From NCBI GenBank assembly GCA_039798065.1, contig JBDKGS010000152.1, positions 1 to 10,463 of the forward strand: a stretch of DNA of 10,463 nucleotides, read 5' to 3'. The DNA is from UBA5070 sp039798065. Lineage in GTDB: Bacteria; Fibrobacterota; Fibrobacteria; UBA5070. The notes under the pieces were generated by a model. The model saw nothing but the letters and a program-made list of their open reading frames with translations, was not told where the DNA came from and searched no databases. Position 1 is the first letter of the stretch. Each line of letters opens with the position of its first letter. Shown here one piece after another: positions 1 to 7,219 of this stretch. The translations under genes and the position numbers were made by a program.

Positions 1-3000
1 CTGCGGTCGTTGAAGCTCCAGGTGCCTTCGGTGGTGCCGGCGCCTTTCGATTCCATGAAGCGCAGCAGGGCCCACTCGCCATCCTTTCGTTCTTCGAACG
101 ACTGGTTGATGGTCGAGACCGTAAGCGAAGCTCCCGCCTGGCTTTGCAACGGCCAACGGAAGGCCAGCCGCTTTTCGCCGCCCTGCGGAATTTCCACTGT
201 CTGCGTGCCGACGCGGAAGTTCACCCGGGCCTTGGCGTCGCCGCGAAGCGTGACGCTCGCCCCCACGCCCTTCCAGGAAGTGCCGCCTTTTCCGTAGAAG
301 TAGTTGGCGATTTTCAACAAACGCTTGAGCTGGTCCACCGCCTGCGGGTCGATGGAAATCCCCGTACCACCTGCTCCGGCCGTCTTGATGTCGTCGCCTT
401 GGATGGTGAGCAGACCTTCCATTTCCTTGAGGAACAAGGCGAAGGTGCCGGTGCGGGGATTCAGGAACGCGTCGATGTCCTGGATGGAGGCTTCGTTCTC
501 GGCGTACGGATCGAAGGGGTAGGCGCCCTTGGTCAGATTCTGCCAAGGCTGCCAGACCTTTTCCTTGTACACCGTGTTGGCCTGTCCCGAAGCCTGCGGG
601 AAGGTCCGGCTCGTGATCTGGCGCAGCATGCCGATGGTGAAGGCTTCGAACCAGGGCCGGAGCTCGGCGGGAAGGGCTTCCTTGCGGGAGTTGGCTTCGT
701 TCCAAGCATGGACCAGAGGGTTGCGCGGATCTTGCGCGGAAACGCCTTTGGCGAACGCGAACGCTCCTTCGCCTCCGGTCCACTGGCTGAACATCGAACC
801 CAGTTGCGCCAGGTCCTTGGCGTAGGCGTCGAGGGAGCCCTTGCCGACTTCCTTGGAGAGCGTGCGCATCGCGGCCAGCTGTTTGTCGACCTGGATGTGG
901 ACGGGCAACTCCTGCGGGAGCAACGCCGACGAAAGCCGAGTCGCGGTCTTTTCCACCTTGTTGACGGTTTTTGCCAGCTTCTTGGGCAGGACGGATTTTG
1001 CCGTGTCGGGTGGAGGAGTCAGGTCGGTTTCTTCCAGGAACCGCGCGAAAAAGGCCTGGACCCCTTTGGGGTTGTTCCTGGTGTAAGGCGACGACAGCGC
1101 CTGCAACGCCGATCCGATCCGCTGGTTTTCGGCGGGCAACTGGCAACTGTTGCTGTCCAGCAGACCGCGCCATGTCGCGACGAATTCCTCCACGTAACGG
1201 CGCCGCAGTTCCTGCATCACCTCTTCGGTGGAGGTCGTGCCGACCACCTCGCCTTCGGCGGGCTTGCCGACCACCCAATCGGTCTCGCCATCTTCCATCG
1301 CAGCCAATGCAGGCATGATCGCTTCGATCCAGCCGCGGCGCGTGAAAGCACCGCTGATCACCATCGGGTTGCAGGTCATTTCCTTTTGCGGAATGCCCAG
1401 CGAATCCCAATCGAGTTTGGGCAGGGTGTCGGCTGCTGCAAGCAGGCGCGCGTAGCTTCCCGACTGGTTCTTGGCGCTGCGCAGTTCGCGTCGCGAATTC
1501 TCGACCAGCATGAGATCCTGGGGGAACAGCCAAGAACTGTCACCATCGGAGACTTTTTCGGAGATGCGTTCGGCGACCTTGGGCAGGAATTCGCGTTCGA
1601 AAGCGGGCAATGCCTGGCCGTAACCGAGGTAGTCGCCCCAAGACCGGACCATCGCTTCGGAAAGGCCTTTTTCGCCTTCCTTGTCGAGGCCTTCCGCCCA
1701 GCCTTCGCGGGTGGTCAGCAAATACACCTTCAGGATGCCGTAGATGTCCTTGGTGTCGGCGGTCGAATCGCCCACTCGGTATTGCAGCGCGCGAAGCTTG
1801 GACTCCTGCAGTTGGAACGATTGGACAACAAGTGTCATGGCCATGCTGTCCAGATGGGTTTCCACCTTGGTGAGCATGTCCTTGCGGTAGAAACCCGGGG
1901 CCAGAAGCCACGGGCGCCGGTTGTCGATCTCGTCGGCAAGCTGGAACATGTCGGCCCATACCGCCATGGCCGAACGCATGGTTTCGGGGTCGGTCCACGA
2001 TGTGGCTTTAGCGGTTTGCAAACGCGCCTTCCAGCCGTCTTCCAGCGACGAGCCCTTGACCCATCCGTGGAGCGCGGCCCACATCAGGAACACCGACAAG
2101 ACGATCGCCGAGACAAAAAGCGTCAAGGCGAGGACCGACGACTTCATCTGCTTGTGCGAAGCCAGGCGCGCAAGCGAAGGTTCCTTCTGCAAGAAGGCGA
2201 AGAACGATTCCAACGAGGCGTCGCGGGGCGATTCCGGAGGCGGAGGCGCGTCGAACGAACCCATCGGGGCCGAGCCACCGAAGGGATTGGAACCTACGGA
2301 CGACGAATCCTCGAACAACGCGGATCCGAACAGCAAGGCGCTGGGGTCAGGACTTGCTGGTGGAGGCGAGAACGGATTGGTCGAAGCCGCAGGCGTGGCC
2401 GCCACTGCCGATTTGCCTGAGGGCAGCAGATACGCGCCACGAAGGAACGGGATGGTGCGTCCGACGAATTGGCTCGCGCACGAAAGCGCGGCCTGCTTGA
2501 CCGGCTCCCTTGCGATCCGGACGGCTTCGAGGAACTGGAAGCACGCGGCAGGCTCTTCGCCGCGTTCCCACGCGGTGGCCAGGATTCCGTCTTCCTTGCC
2601 GGTGAGATCGACTTCCAGATCTTGCCAGGCTTTGTCGAATGCGTCGGGCAGATTCTCCTGCTTGGCCCACGACAGCGCGACACCGGGAATGTCGTCGGCG
2701 ACCTTGAAGAAAGTGGAGCCGCCGGCGAGTTGTTCGGCGCCGTAGAGTCCCACGTGCACGGGGAACTGCACCAACGATGCTTCGGCCAGGAAGCTCACGG
2801 CGGCATGGACCTGCGGAGGCAACGTGCCGCGTTGGGTGAGCGGCGAAAGCACCACCACGCCATCGACGGGGCGGACCTTGCCGCGCTGCTGGAAGTGCTC
2901 CAGGAGCAAGGTGGTGCGGGCCAACGACGATGGCACGCGGGAATCGGGGAGCTCGCGCAACAGCACGAAGATCATGTCGCGGACCTGGAACCAGTTGGCC

Positions 3001-3458
3001 AGGTTCTGGAACTCGCCCGACAATTCGTGTCGGCGCGATTCCGTGACGTCGCGGCCGCCGCCGGCCGCGAGCAGAACCTTCGCGGCCTCGAAGTCGGTGG
3101 GGATGGCCCAGAACACGCGCTTTTGCGCGAGGTCGTCGGCGTTCTTCATCCCGATCTGGACGCCTTTGCCCGACGAGGTCTCGGCGAGCTTCCGGACATC
3201 GGCGACAAAACCTGTCTTCCAAGCCTCTTCGAACTGGTCGTTGGAGTGCGATTCCACACCCTTGGAAAGCGTGCGGATCAGGGCGCGCTGGCGCAGGAAA
3301 AGCGAGGCGAACACGCCGATCGCGAACCAGGCGACGCAGATGAGGGTCCACCACCAATGCCACTCGGGCAGTTGGACGGCGAGGATCCAGGTGGCGGCGA
3401 TGCCGACCACGACCCAGACCACGAGGAACCAGAACCAGAAGGATTTCAGGGTGCGCAT
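1..3458 (-). CDS. tssM: Type VI secretion inner-membrane protein TssM (IcmF family), 3' end outside window
   Basis: This is the large subunit of the T6SS membrane complex, which spans the inner membrane and periplasm and connects to TssL and TssJ. The frame is open for 1152 codons from an ATG at 3458, preceded 6 bases away by AGAGG, to the window edge. Visible order: two N-terminal membrane segments (about residues 7-27 and 33-54); a cytoplasmic NTPase-like domain with FWAIP at 116-120, RPVDGVVVLS near 196-205 and LRGAYLLPSG at 339-348, all matching IcmF landmarks; a Pro/Ser-rich linker from about 354 to 415; a third membrane segment at about 442-464; then a long periplasmic part. Near the edge, FRWPL and GEWALLRFM match the IcmF C-terminal domain, so probably only tens of residues are missing. 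Oddity: where family members carry GxxGxGKT after the FWAIP position, this protein has AIPTDFEAAKVLLAAGG and no P-loop. It is the last of the three genes, 13 bases after tssL. The family call is firm. Confidence 0.93.
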   Translation of the reverse strand, partial: MRTLKSFWFWFLVVWVVVGIAATWILAVQLPEWHWWWTLICVAWFAIGVFASLFLRQRALIRTLSKGVESHSNDQFEEAWKTGFVADVRKLAETSSGKGVQIGMKNADDLAQKRVFWAIPTDFEAAKVLLAAGGGRDVTESRRHELSGEFQNLANWFQVRDMIFVLLRELPDSRVPSSLARTTLLLEHFQQRGKVRPVDGVVVLSPLTQRGTLPPQVHAAVSFLAEASLVQFPVHVGLYGAEQLAGGSTFFKVADDIPGVALSWAKQENLPDAFDKAWQDLEVDLTGKEDGILATAWERGEEPAACFQFLEAVRIAREPVKQAALSCASQFVGRTIPFLRGAYLLPSGKSAVAATPAASTNPFSPPPASPDPSALLFGSALFEDSSSVGSNPFGGSAPMGSFDAPPPPESPRDASLESFFAFLQKEPSLARLASHKQMKSSVLALTLFVSAIVLSVFLMWAALHGWVKGSSLEDGWKARLQTAKATSWTDPETMRSAMAVWADMFQLADEIDNRRPWLLAPGFYRKDMLTKVETHLDSMAMTLVVQSFQLQESKLRALQYRVGDSTADTKDIYGILKVYLLTTREGWAEGLDKEGEKGLSEAMVRSWGDYLGYGQALPAFEREFLPKVAERISEKVSDGDSSWLFPQDLMLVENSRRELRSAKNQSGSYARLLAAADTLPKLDWDSLGIPQKEMTCNPMVISGAFTRRGWIEAIMPALAAMEDGETDWVVGKPAEGEVVGTTSTEEVMQELRRRYVEEFVATWRGLLDSNSCQLPAENQRIGSALQALSSPYTRNNPKGVQAFFARFLEETDLTPPPDTAKSVLPKKLAKTVNKVEKTATRLSSALLPQELPVHIQVDKQLAAMRTLSKEVGKGSLDAYAKDLAQLGSMFSQWTGGEGAFAFAKGVSAQDPRNPLVHAWNEANSRKEALPAELRPWFEAFTIGMLRQITSRTFPQASGQANTVYKEKVWQPWQNLTKGAYPFDPYAENEASIQDIDAFLNPRTGTFALFLKEMEGLLTIQGDDIKTAGAGGTGISIDPQAVDQLKRLLKIANYFYGKGGTSWKGVGASVTLRGDAKARVNFRVGTQTVEIPQGGEKRLAFRWPLQSQAGASLTVSTINQSFEERKDGEWALLRFMESKGAGTTEGTWSFNDR

Positions 3459-3471
3459 GTTCCGCCTCTAA

Positions 3472-4086
3472 TCAGATGTTCTGGGAAAGCCAAGCCATGA
3501 GCAGGTACAGCAAGACGGAAATCGTCAAGAGCCCCGCGCCGATCCAGACCAGCAGCCTGCCGGTCCGTTCCTTGGCCATCTTCGCCGGCTCCTTGCGCAT
3601 GGAAGGAAACCACGGCGGGAGCTTCCAATTTCCGTCGGGCTTCTTCCGGAAGATGTCCAGGACCTGGCCCTGCAGTTTCGATGGATCTTCCAGCTGGTAC
3701 TGGCCCTTGAATCCCAACAGGATGCAGCGGGCGAAGACGTCCAGCGCGGCGGCGAGATCCGCGCGCTGGTGCAGTCGGGTCATGCGGGCGAAGAAGTTGT
3801 TGCCGGCCGATTGGTCCTGGAACTGCGCCACGGCCAACGCATGGCCGAGCCATCCGATGGAGAACGGCGTGCGCGAGAACGCCATTTCGTCCAACCAGGC
3901 GCACAGGGCGTACCTGGATTCTTCGACGGCGGCGCTGGAATGGCCTTCGCGGCGGGCGCGCTCGTCAAAATCCGACAAGCCCTTGAGGAGCTCGCGCTTG
4001 AGATCCTCGGGAGCCGCGGGGCAGTTCGTGGAAAGCGCGATGCCGCGACGGAACAACGGGCGCGCCAAGGTGGTCAGCGATTGCAC
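3472..4086 (-). CDS. tssL: Type VI secretion inner-membrane protein TssL (DotU family), short form
   Basis: TssL is the tail-anchored inner-membrane partner of TssM and docks the TssK baseplate adaptor in the cytoplasm. The 204-residue product shows the DotU core: RYALCAWLDE at about 58-67, W...L in the next helix, GNNFFARM near 94-101, and the diagnostic LLGFKGQY near 125-132. One hydrophobic C-terminal segment (about 178-199, followed only by a few residues) is the expected tail anchor. There is no C-terminal OmpA-like peptidoglycan-binding domain, so this is the short TssL type. It starts with GTG at 4086; this start is supported by a perfect ribosome binding site 6 bases upstream. The gene starts 3 bases after the tssK stop and ends 13 bases before tssM, so translational coupling in one operon is likely. 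Confidence 0.94.
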   Translation of the reverse strand: MQSLTTLARPLFRRGIALSTNCPAAPEDLKRELLKGLSDFDERARREGHSSAAVEESRYALCAWLDEMAFSRTPFSIGWLGHALAVAQFQDQSAGNNFFARMTRLHQRADLAAALDVFARCILLGFKGQYQLEDPSKLQGQVLDIFRKKPDGNWKLPPWFPSMRKEPAKMAKERTGRLLVWIGAGLLTISVLLYLLMAWLSQNI

Positions 4087-4089
4087 GGA

Positions 4090-5388
4090 CTATCCTCCTT
4101 CGACCAGAAGCTCGATGGACGTGATGTCGAGGTTGATAGGGGTGTACACCCCGATGATTCCTTCCTCCTGCAGGGTCTGCCAGAGCGGACCGCCGGAGGT
4201 GAGTTCGAAACAGATCTGGCCCGTGGCGCGGAAGAACGCGGGCGGCGGCGCCATGCGGGCTTCGATGCCGGGAAGCGCGCTCATGATGATGGGTTGGAGC
4301 CGCGACATGGGCGCGACCTTGGCCTGCTGGCCCACCAGCTGCACCAGCTGGTCCAGCGCCACCGAGCTGCGCACGGCCAGGTAGAATCGCTTGCCATTCT
4401 TCCAGGTCTCGTTGGCGGGCTTGGCCACGAAGAGCATGGGCTGTTGGCGCGTCATGGCCAGCACCAGGTTGTCGGTGCGGATCTCCGACGACAGAATCCG
4501 GAACAAGCTCGAGAGCAGCGCGCCCAACGAAGCCGACATCGTGTTGTGGTCGTAGCTGGGCAGCGGAGCGTCGGTGCCGCGCGTGTAGGAAAGTCCGCCC
4601 GCCAGCTGCAGCAGGTGCGTGAAGACGCGTTCGGGGTGGATTTCCTGGTTGCGCAGGAAATACTCCACTCCGGGATGCGACGAGCGCAGGTGCAGGACTT
4701 CCAGCCACTGGCGCATTCCCGGCGCGTCGATGGACGGATTCTGTCGTTCCAGCTCCAGGCAACGGTTGCGCATGTTGTTGGCGAGGGTCTGGACGGCTTC
4801 CACCAGGCGGGTGGATGCGTGGATGTCGAGGACGGTGGGGTAGAAGTCTTCGTTGGCGACCGCCGCGCCTTGCCGACCGCGGACGAGCTCGCAGACAGGA
4901 AGTGTCAGGTATCCCTGGTTGTCCTCGGTGGAGAACCGGATGGACAAGTTGGGCGCCATCAAGGCGACCTGGCGGCTCGAGCGACCCGTGGCGGAATCCG
5001 ACATGGAGGCGTGGTATTCGGTCCATGCCGATGAATCTGCGCCCAGGTTCGCCTTGCCGTCGGACGGCGCGGGCATGGCCACGTAGACGGTGACCTTGGG
5101 GGTGGTGTCGCCGATGCCGCCGGGGATTTCGCGACGCAGCGAGCGCCCGTTGCCAACTTCGGAATCGAAGCGAATGCCGCCCGGGAAAAACCCGGCGCAC
5201 GACTTGATGTCGATGGTGTTGAACCCGGAAAGCTGCGAGTCGTCCAGGCGCAGGCGGGAAAATCCGAAGGCGCGGGAGGGGGGAGCGCCGAAGAGCCGGG
5301 TCAGATCTTCCCGGGCCGATTCGTCTGCGCGTTGAAAGTGCTGAGGGAGGAGCGCGAGTCCTTCTTTCCAAGCGACTTTTCCGGTCAT
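4090..5388 (-). CDS. tssK: Type VI secretion baseplate protein TssK
   Basis: TssK is the cytoplasmic trimeric adaptor that joins the T6SS baseplate to the TssL/TssM membrane complex. The N-terminus KVAWKEGLALLPQHFQ is the family signature (residues 4-19 from the chosen start). HPERVFTHLLQLAGGLS followed by LPSYDHNTM matches the conserved central HP..lY..L..laG...lP.YdH segment. The C-terminal end is the usual small domain that contacts the membrane complex. The product is 432 residues, close to the usual 440-450. The ATG at 5388 is chosen because the TssK signature begins right after it. The frame stays open up to 5493, but those extra 35 residues (rich in LLLVSG) do not resemble TssK. Only a weak AGGAC lies upstream of the ATG. 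It is the first of the three T6SS genes here and divergent from the gene at 5516. Confidence 0.94.
   Translation of the reverse strand: MTGKVAWKEGLALLPQHFQRADESAREDLTRLFGAPPSRAFGFSRLRLDDSQLSGFNTIDIKSCAGFFPGGIRFDSEVGNGRSLRREIPGGIGDTTPKVTVYVAMPAPSDGKANLGADSSAWTEYHASMSDSATGRSSRQVALMAPNLSIRFSTEDNQGYLTLPVCELVRGRQGAAVANEDFYPTVLDIHASTRLVEAVQTLANNMRNRCLELERQNPSIDAPGMRQWLEVLHLRSSHPGVEYFLRNQEIHPERVFTHLLQLAGGLSYTRGTDAPLPSYDHNTMSASLGALLSSLFRILSSEIRTDNLVLAMTRQQPMLFVAKPANETWKNGKRFYLAVRSSVALDQLVQLVGQQAKVAPMSRLQPIIMSALPGIEARMAPPPAFFRATGQICFELTSGGPLWQTLQEEGIIGVYTPINLDITSIELLVEGG
4093..4100 (-). promoter_or_regulatory. Ribosome binding site of tssL inside the end of tssK
   Basis: Read on the minus strand this is AAGGAGGA, a full match to the anti-Shine-Dalgarno core, 6 bases before the GTG at 4086. 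It also encodes part of the last residues of TssK (VEGG then TAG). It fixes the GTG as the tssL start and suggests that ribosomes finishing tssK help translation of tssL. Confidence 0.85.
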
Positions 5389-5515
5389 CGTGGGATGGGT
5401 CCTGTTTTGGAGATGAAATTCCAATGGGGGATGGGAAATGCCCGAAACTAGCAATAGGTAGGCGGATGGAAGTCTATATTCCACCTCGAACAAACTGGAC
5501 TTTCAAGGACCCCTG
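5389..5515. promoter_or_regulatory. Divergent intergenic region between the T6SS operon and the PEGA/SUMF1 gene
   Basis: This 127-base spacer separates two divergent transcription units and is richer in A and T than the genes. It should hold the promoters of tssK (minus) and of the gene at 5516 (plus). On the plus strand TATATT at 5475-5480 could be a -10 box, but the bases 17 positions upstream (CAATAG) are a poor -35. I found no acceptable sigma-54 (GG-N10-GC) site and no convincing sigma-70 pair for tssK. A ribosome binding site, AAGGA at 5505-5509, serves the plus-strand gene with a 6-base gap to the ATG. Its role is inferred from layout; the exact promoters are not resolved. Confidence 0.5.
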
Positions 5516-7219
5516 ATGCGCCTTACGAACAAAAAACGTCGTTTCGGCGTTCCCGCCATGTGCTGGATCGTCATTATCGCTGCAGTTGCTTCCGCTCAAG
5601 ATCGCGGCACACTTGTCGTGACCACCTATCCCGACAGCGCCACGGTCGTCCTGGACGATTCCAAGGATGCCGAGCGCCAGCACACGCCGTTCACCAACGA
5701 AAGCATGATCCCCGGATCCCATACGGTGATCTTGCGCCCCGCCGATCCCGCCTACAAGTCGGTGCGGCTGGATGTGAACATCGAGGCCGGGCAGACCGCC
5801 ACGCTGGAACACACTTTCGAGTACCGCACGATGGCCTACGGCATGGAGATGCTCTCGGTGGCACCGTGGAAATTCGAAGTCGCGACAGGGATCGAAGCGT
5901 TGCGCTACATCGGCCTCGAAGCCGAGAAGGCCGACCCCAAGGCCCCGGCCATCCCCAAATCCTATCCGACGGACAGCATCCCCAACAGCCTCCATTTCCC
6001 GGTCAATTTCCGTCTAGGCTTCCCGGGAGGATGGGAGTTGCATTTCTCCGCCCCGATCGGATCCAAGTCCATTCCCAAACCGACCAGCACCGACAAGATC
6101 GAAGGCTTCAATCCCAGCGATCCGGGTTTTGGCGTGAAGTGGACCTACGCACCGCTCAATTCCGCCCTTGATATCTCTTGGACCTTTGGCAGCACGAACA
6201 AGTACAATCTGGGCACCCAGGCCAACGCGCTTTCGTTCACCGCCATCACCAACCAGAAGTGGGAATCCTTCGATCTGGCCGGGAATCTGGGCTTGGCGGT
6301 GCGCATGGCGAACCTGACAGATTCCGACAAGAAGCTGGGTGCTCGCCTTTCGGCGAAGGTTCGTGGCGGCATGCTTCTCGCCGACCGTTTCATGCCCGCG
6401 GCGCAAGTGAACGCCAACTACACGCTCCCCACCAAGGTGGTCAGCAAGAACGATTCGGAGATCACCAAGGCGAGCTTCCAGGTGGGGGTCACTCCCCAGT
6501 TCATCTGGTATGCAGGACAGAACGTGTCGCTGGAGCTGGGCGTGCCGCTCACGCTCCTGGCTTCGAACGAGGAAACCAGTTGGGGCTTCCAGGCTGGATT
6601 GGCGTGGGACTTCAGTCTCGCGACGAAGCGCCAGGCGTCGGCACGCAAAAAAGGAGCGGCTCTATCGGCGTACCCGCTCCAGTCCCCGGGTGTTCCCGTC
6701 AACTCGACATCCAACATCTTGTTCGACGGCAAGGAAGTCAGCAACGCCGAGTACAAGGAATTCTGCGACAAGACGGGCCGTGAATACCCCGCCGACCCCG
6801 AATTCACAGGCATGCCTGGCTATTTCGCCGACCCCAAGTACGGCGCCTATCCGGTCGTGAAGATCTCCATCGACGATGCGCGCGCCTATGCCACCTGGGT
6901 CAACAAGCGTCTGCCCACGGTCACGGAATGGCGCAAGGAAATCGAAAACGCGCCACTGGTCGGAAACATGGTCGCTTGCGGCCTGGAATCGCCGGAGCCT
7001 GCCGGGACTCGTCACCAGGGTTCGGGCATCTACAACATGGTCGGCAACGTGGCCGAATGGGTCGAGAACGACCGCAAGGTTGGATCGGTGGCCTACATCG
7101 CTGGGGGATTCTTCAGCCTGCCTCGTGAGCGCTGCCTGGACAAGGGACGCTGGATCGACGTGGCCTCGCCCGCAGGTGCCAAATACATTGGAATGAGATT
7201 GGTGACGGAGGTCAAGTGA
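5516..7219 (+). CDS. Exported PEGA / beta-barrel-like / degenerate SUMF1 (formylglycine-enzyme fold) protein
   Basis: The 567-residue protein has four parts. Residues 1-28 are a Sec signal peptide (KKRR, hydrophobic core, ASA|QD). About 30-100 resembles a PEGA domain (GTLVVTTYPDSATVVLDD, then a TPFT...IPGSHTVIL pattern), a small surface or envelope binding module. About 157-367 is a series of alternating hydrophobic strands with Gly/aromatic ends (ending in GLAWDFSL) that looks like an outer-membrane beta-barrel. About 408-565 is an FGE-sulfatase/SUMF1-like domain: VSNAEYKEFC, ARAYATWVNKRLPTVTEW, YNMVGNVAEWVEN (506-518), then GGFF and a final GMRL. FGE oxidises a sulfatase Cys using a Cys pair; here only C540 (RERC) sits near the active-site position, so catalysis is doubtful. 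It is divergent from tssK and overlaps the next gene by one base. TagR, a SUMF1-fold T6SS regulator, is a possible functional analogue. Domain calls are fairly firm; the role is inference. Confidence 0.85.
   Translation: MRLTNKKRRFGVPAMCWIVIIAAVASAQDRGTLVVTTYPDSATVVLDDSKDAERQHTPFTNESMIPGSHTVILRPADPAYKSVRLDVNIEAGQTATLEHTFEYRTMAYGMEMLSVAPWKFEVATGIEALRYIGLEAEKADPKAPAIPKSYPTDSIPNSLHFPVNFRLGFPGGWELHFSAPIGSKSIPKPTSTDKIEGFNPSDPGFGVKWTYAPLNSALDISWTFGSTNKYNLGTQANALSFTAITNQKWESFDLAGNLGLAVRMANLTDSDKKLGARLSAKVRGGMLLADRFMPAAQVNANYTLPTKVVSKNDSEITKASFQVGVTPQFIWYAGQNVSLELGVPLTLLASNEETSWGFQAGLAWDFSLATKRQASARKKGAALSAYPLQSPGVPVNSTSNILFDGKEVSNAEYKEFCDKTGREYPADPEFTGMPGYFADPKYGAYPVVKISIDDARAYATWVNKRLPTVTEWRKEIENAPLVGNMVACGLESPEPAGTRHQGSGIYNMVGNVAEWVENDRKVGSVAYIAGGFFSLPRERCLDKGRWIDVASPAGAKYIGMRLVTEVK

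Noticed and set aside
144..2420. A 758-codon open frame on the plus strand opposite tssM
   Set aside because: Its composition is Arg/Gly/Leu-rich without any domain, and it mirrors the well-conserved TssM frame. Long antisense frames are expected in GC-rich coding DNA.
2347..3363. A 338-codon minus-strand open frame within tssM
   Set aside because: It is a shifted frame of tssM with an Arg/Pro-rich, non-protein-like translation; the TssM frame shows membrane segments and family motifs.
3769..5034. A 421-codon plus-strand open frame opposite tssL and tssK
   Set aside because: It is antisense to two clearly recognised T6SS genes and shows no domain.
5389..5493. Longer TssK starting at 5493
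   Set aside because: The extra residues do not match TssK, and the family signature KVAWKEG follows the ATG at 5388.
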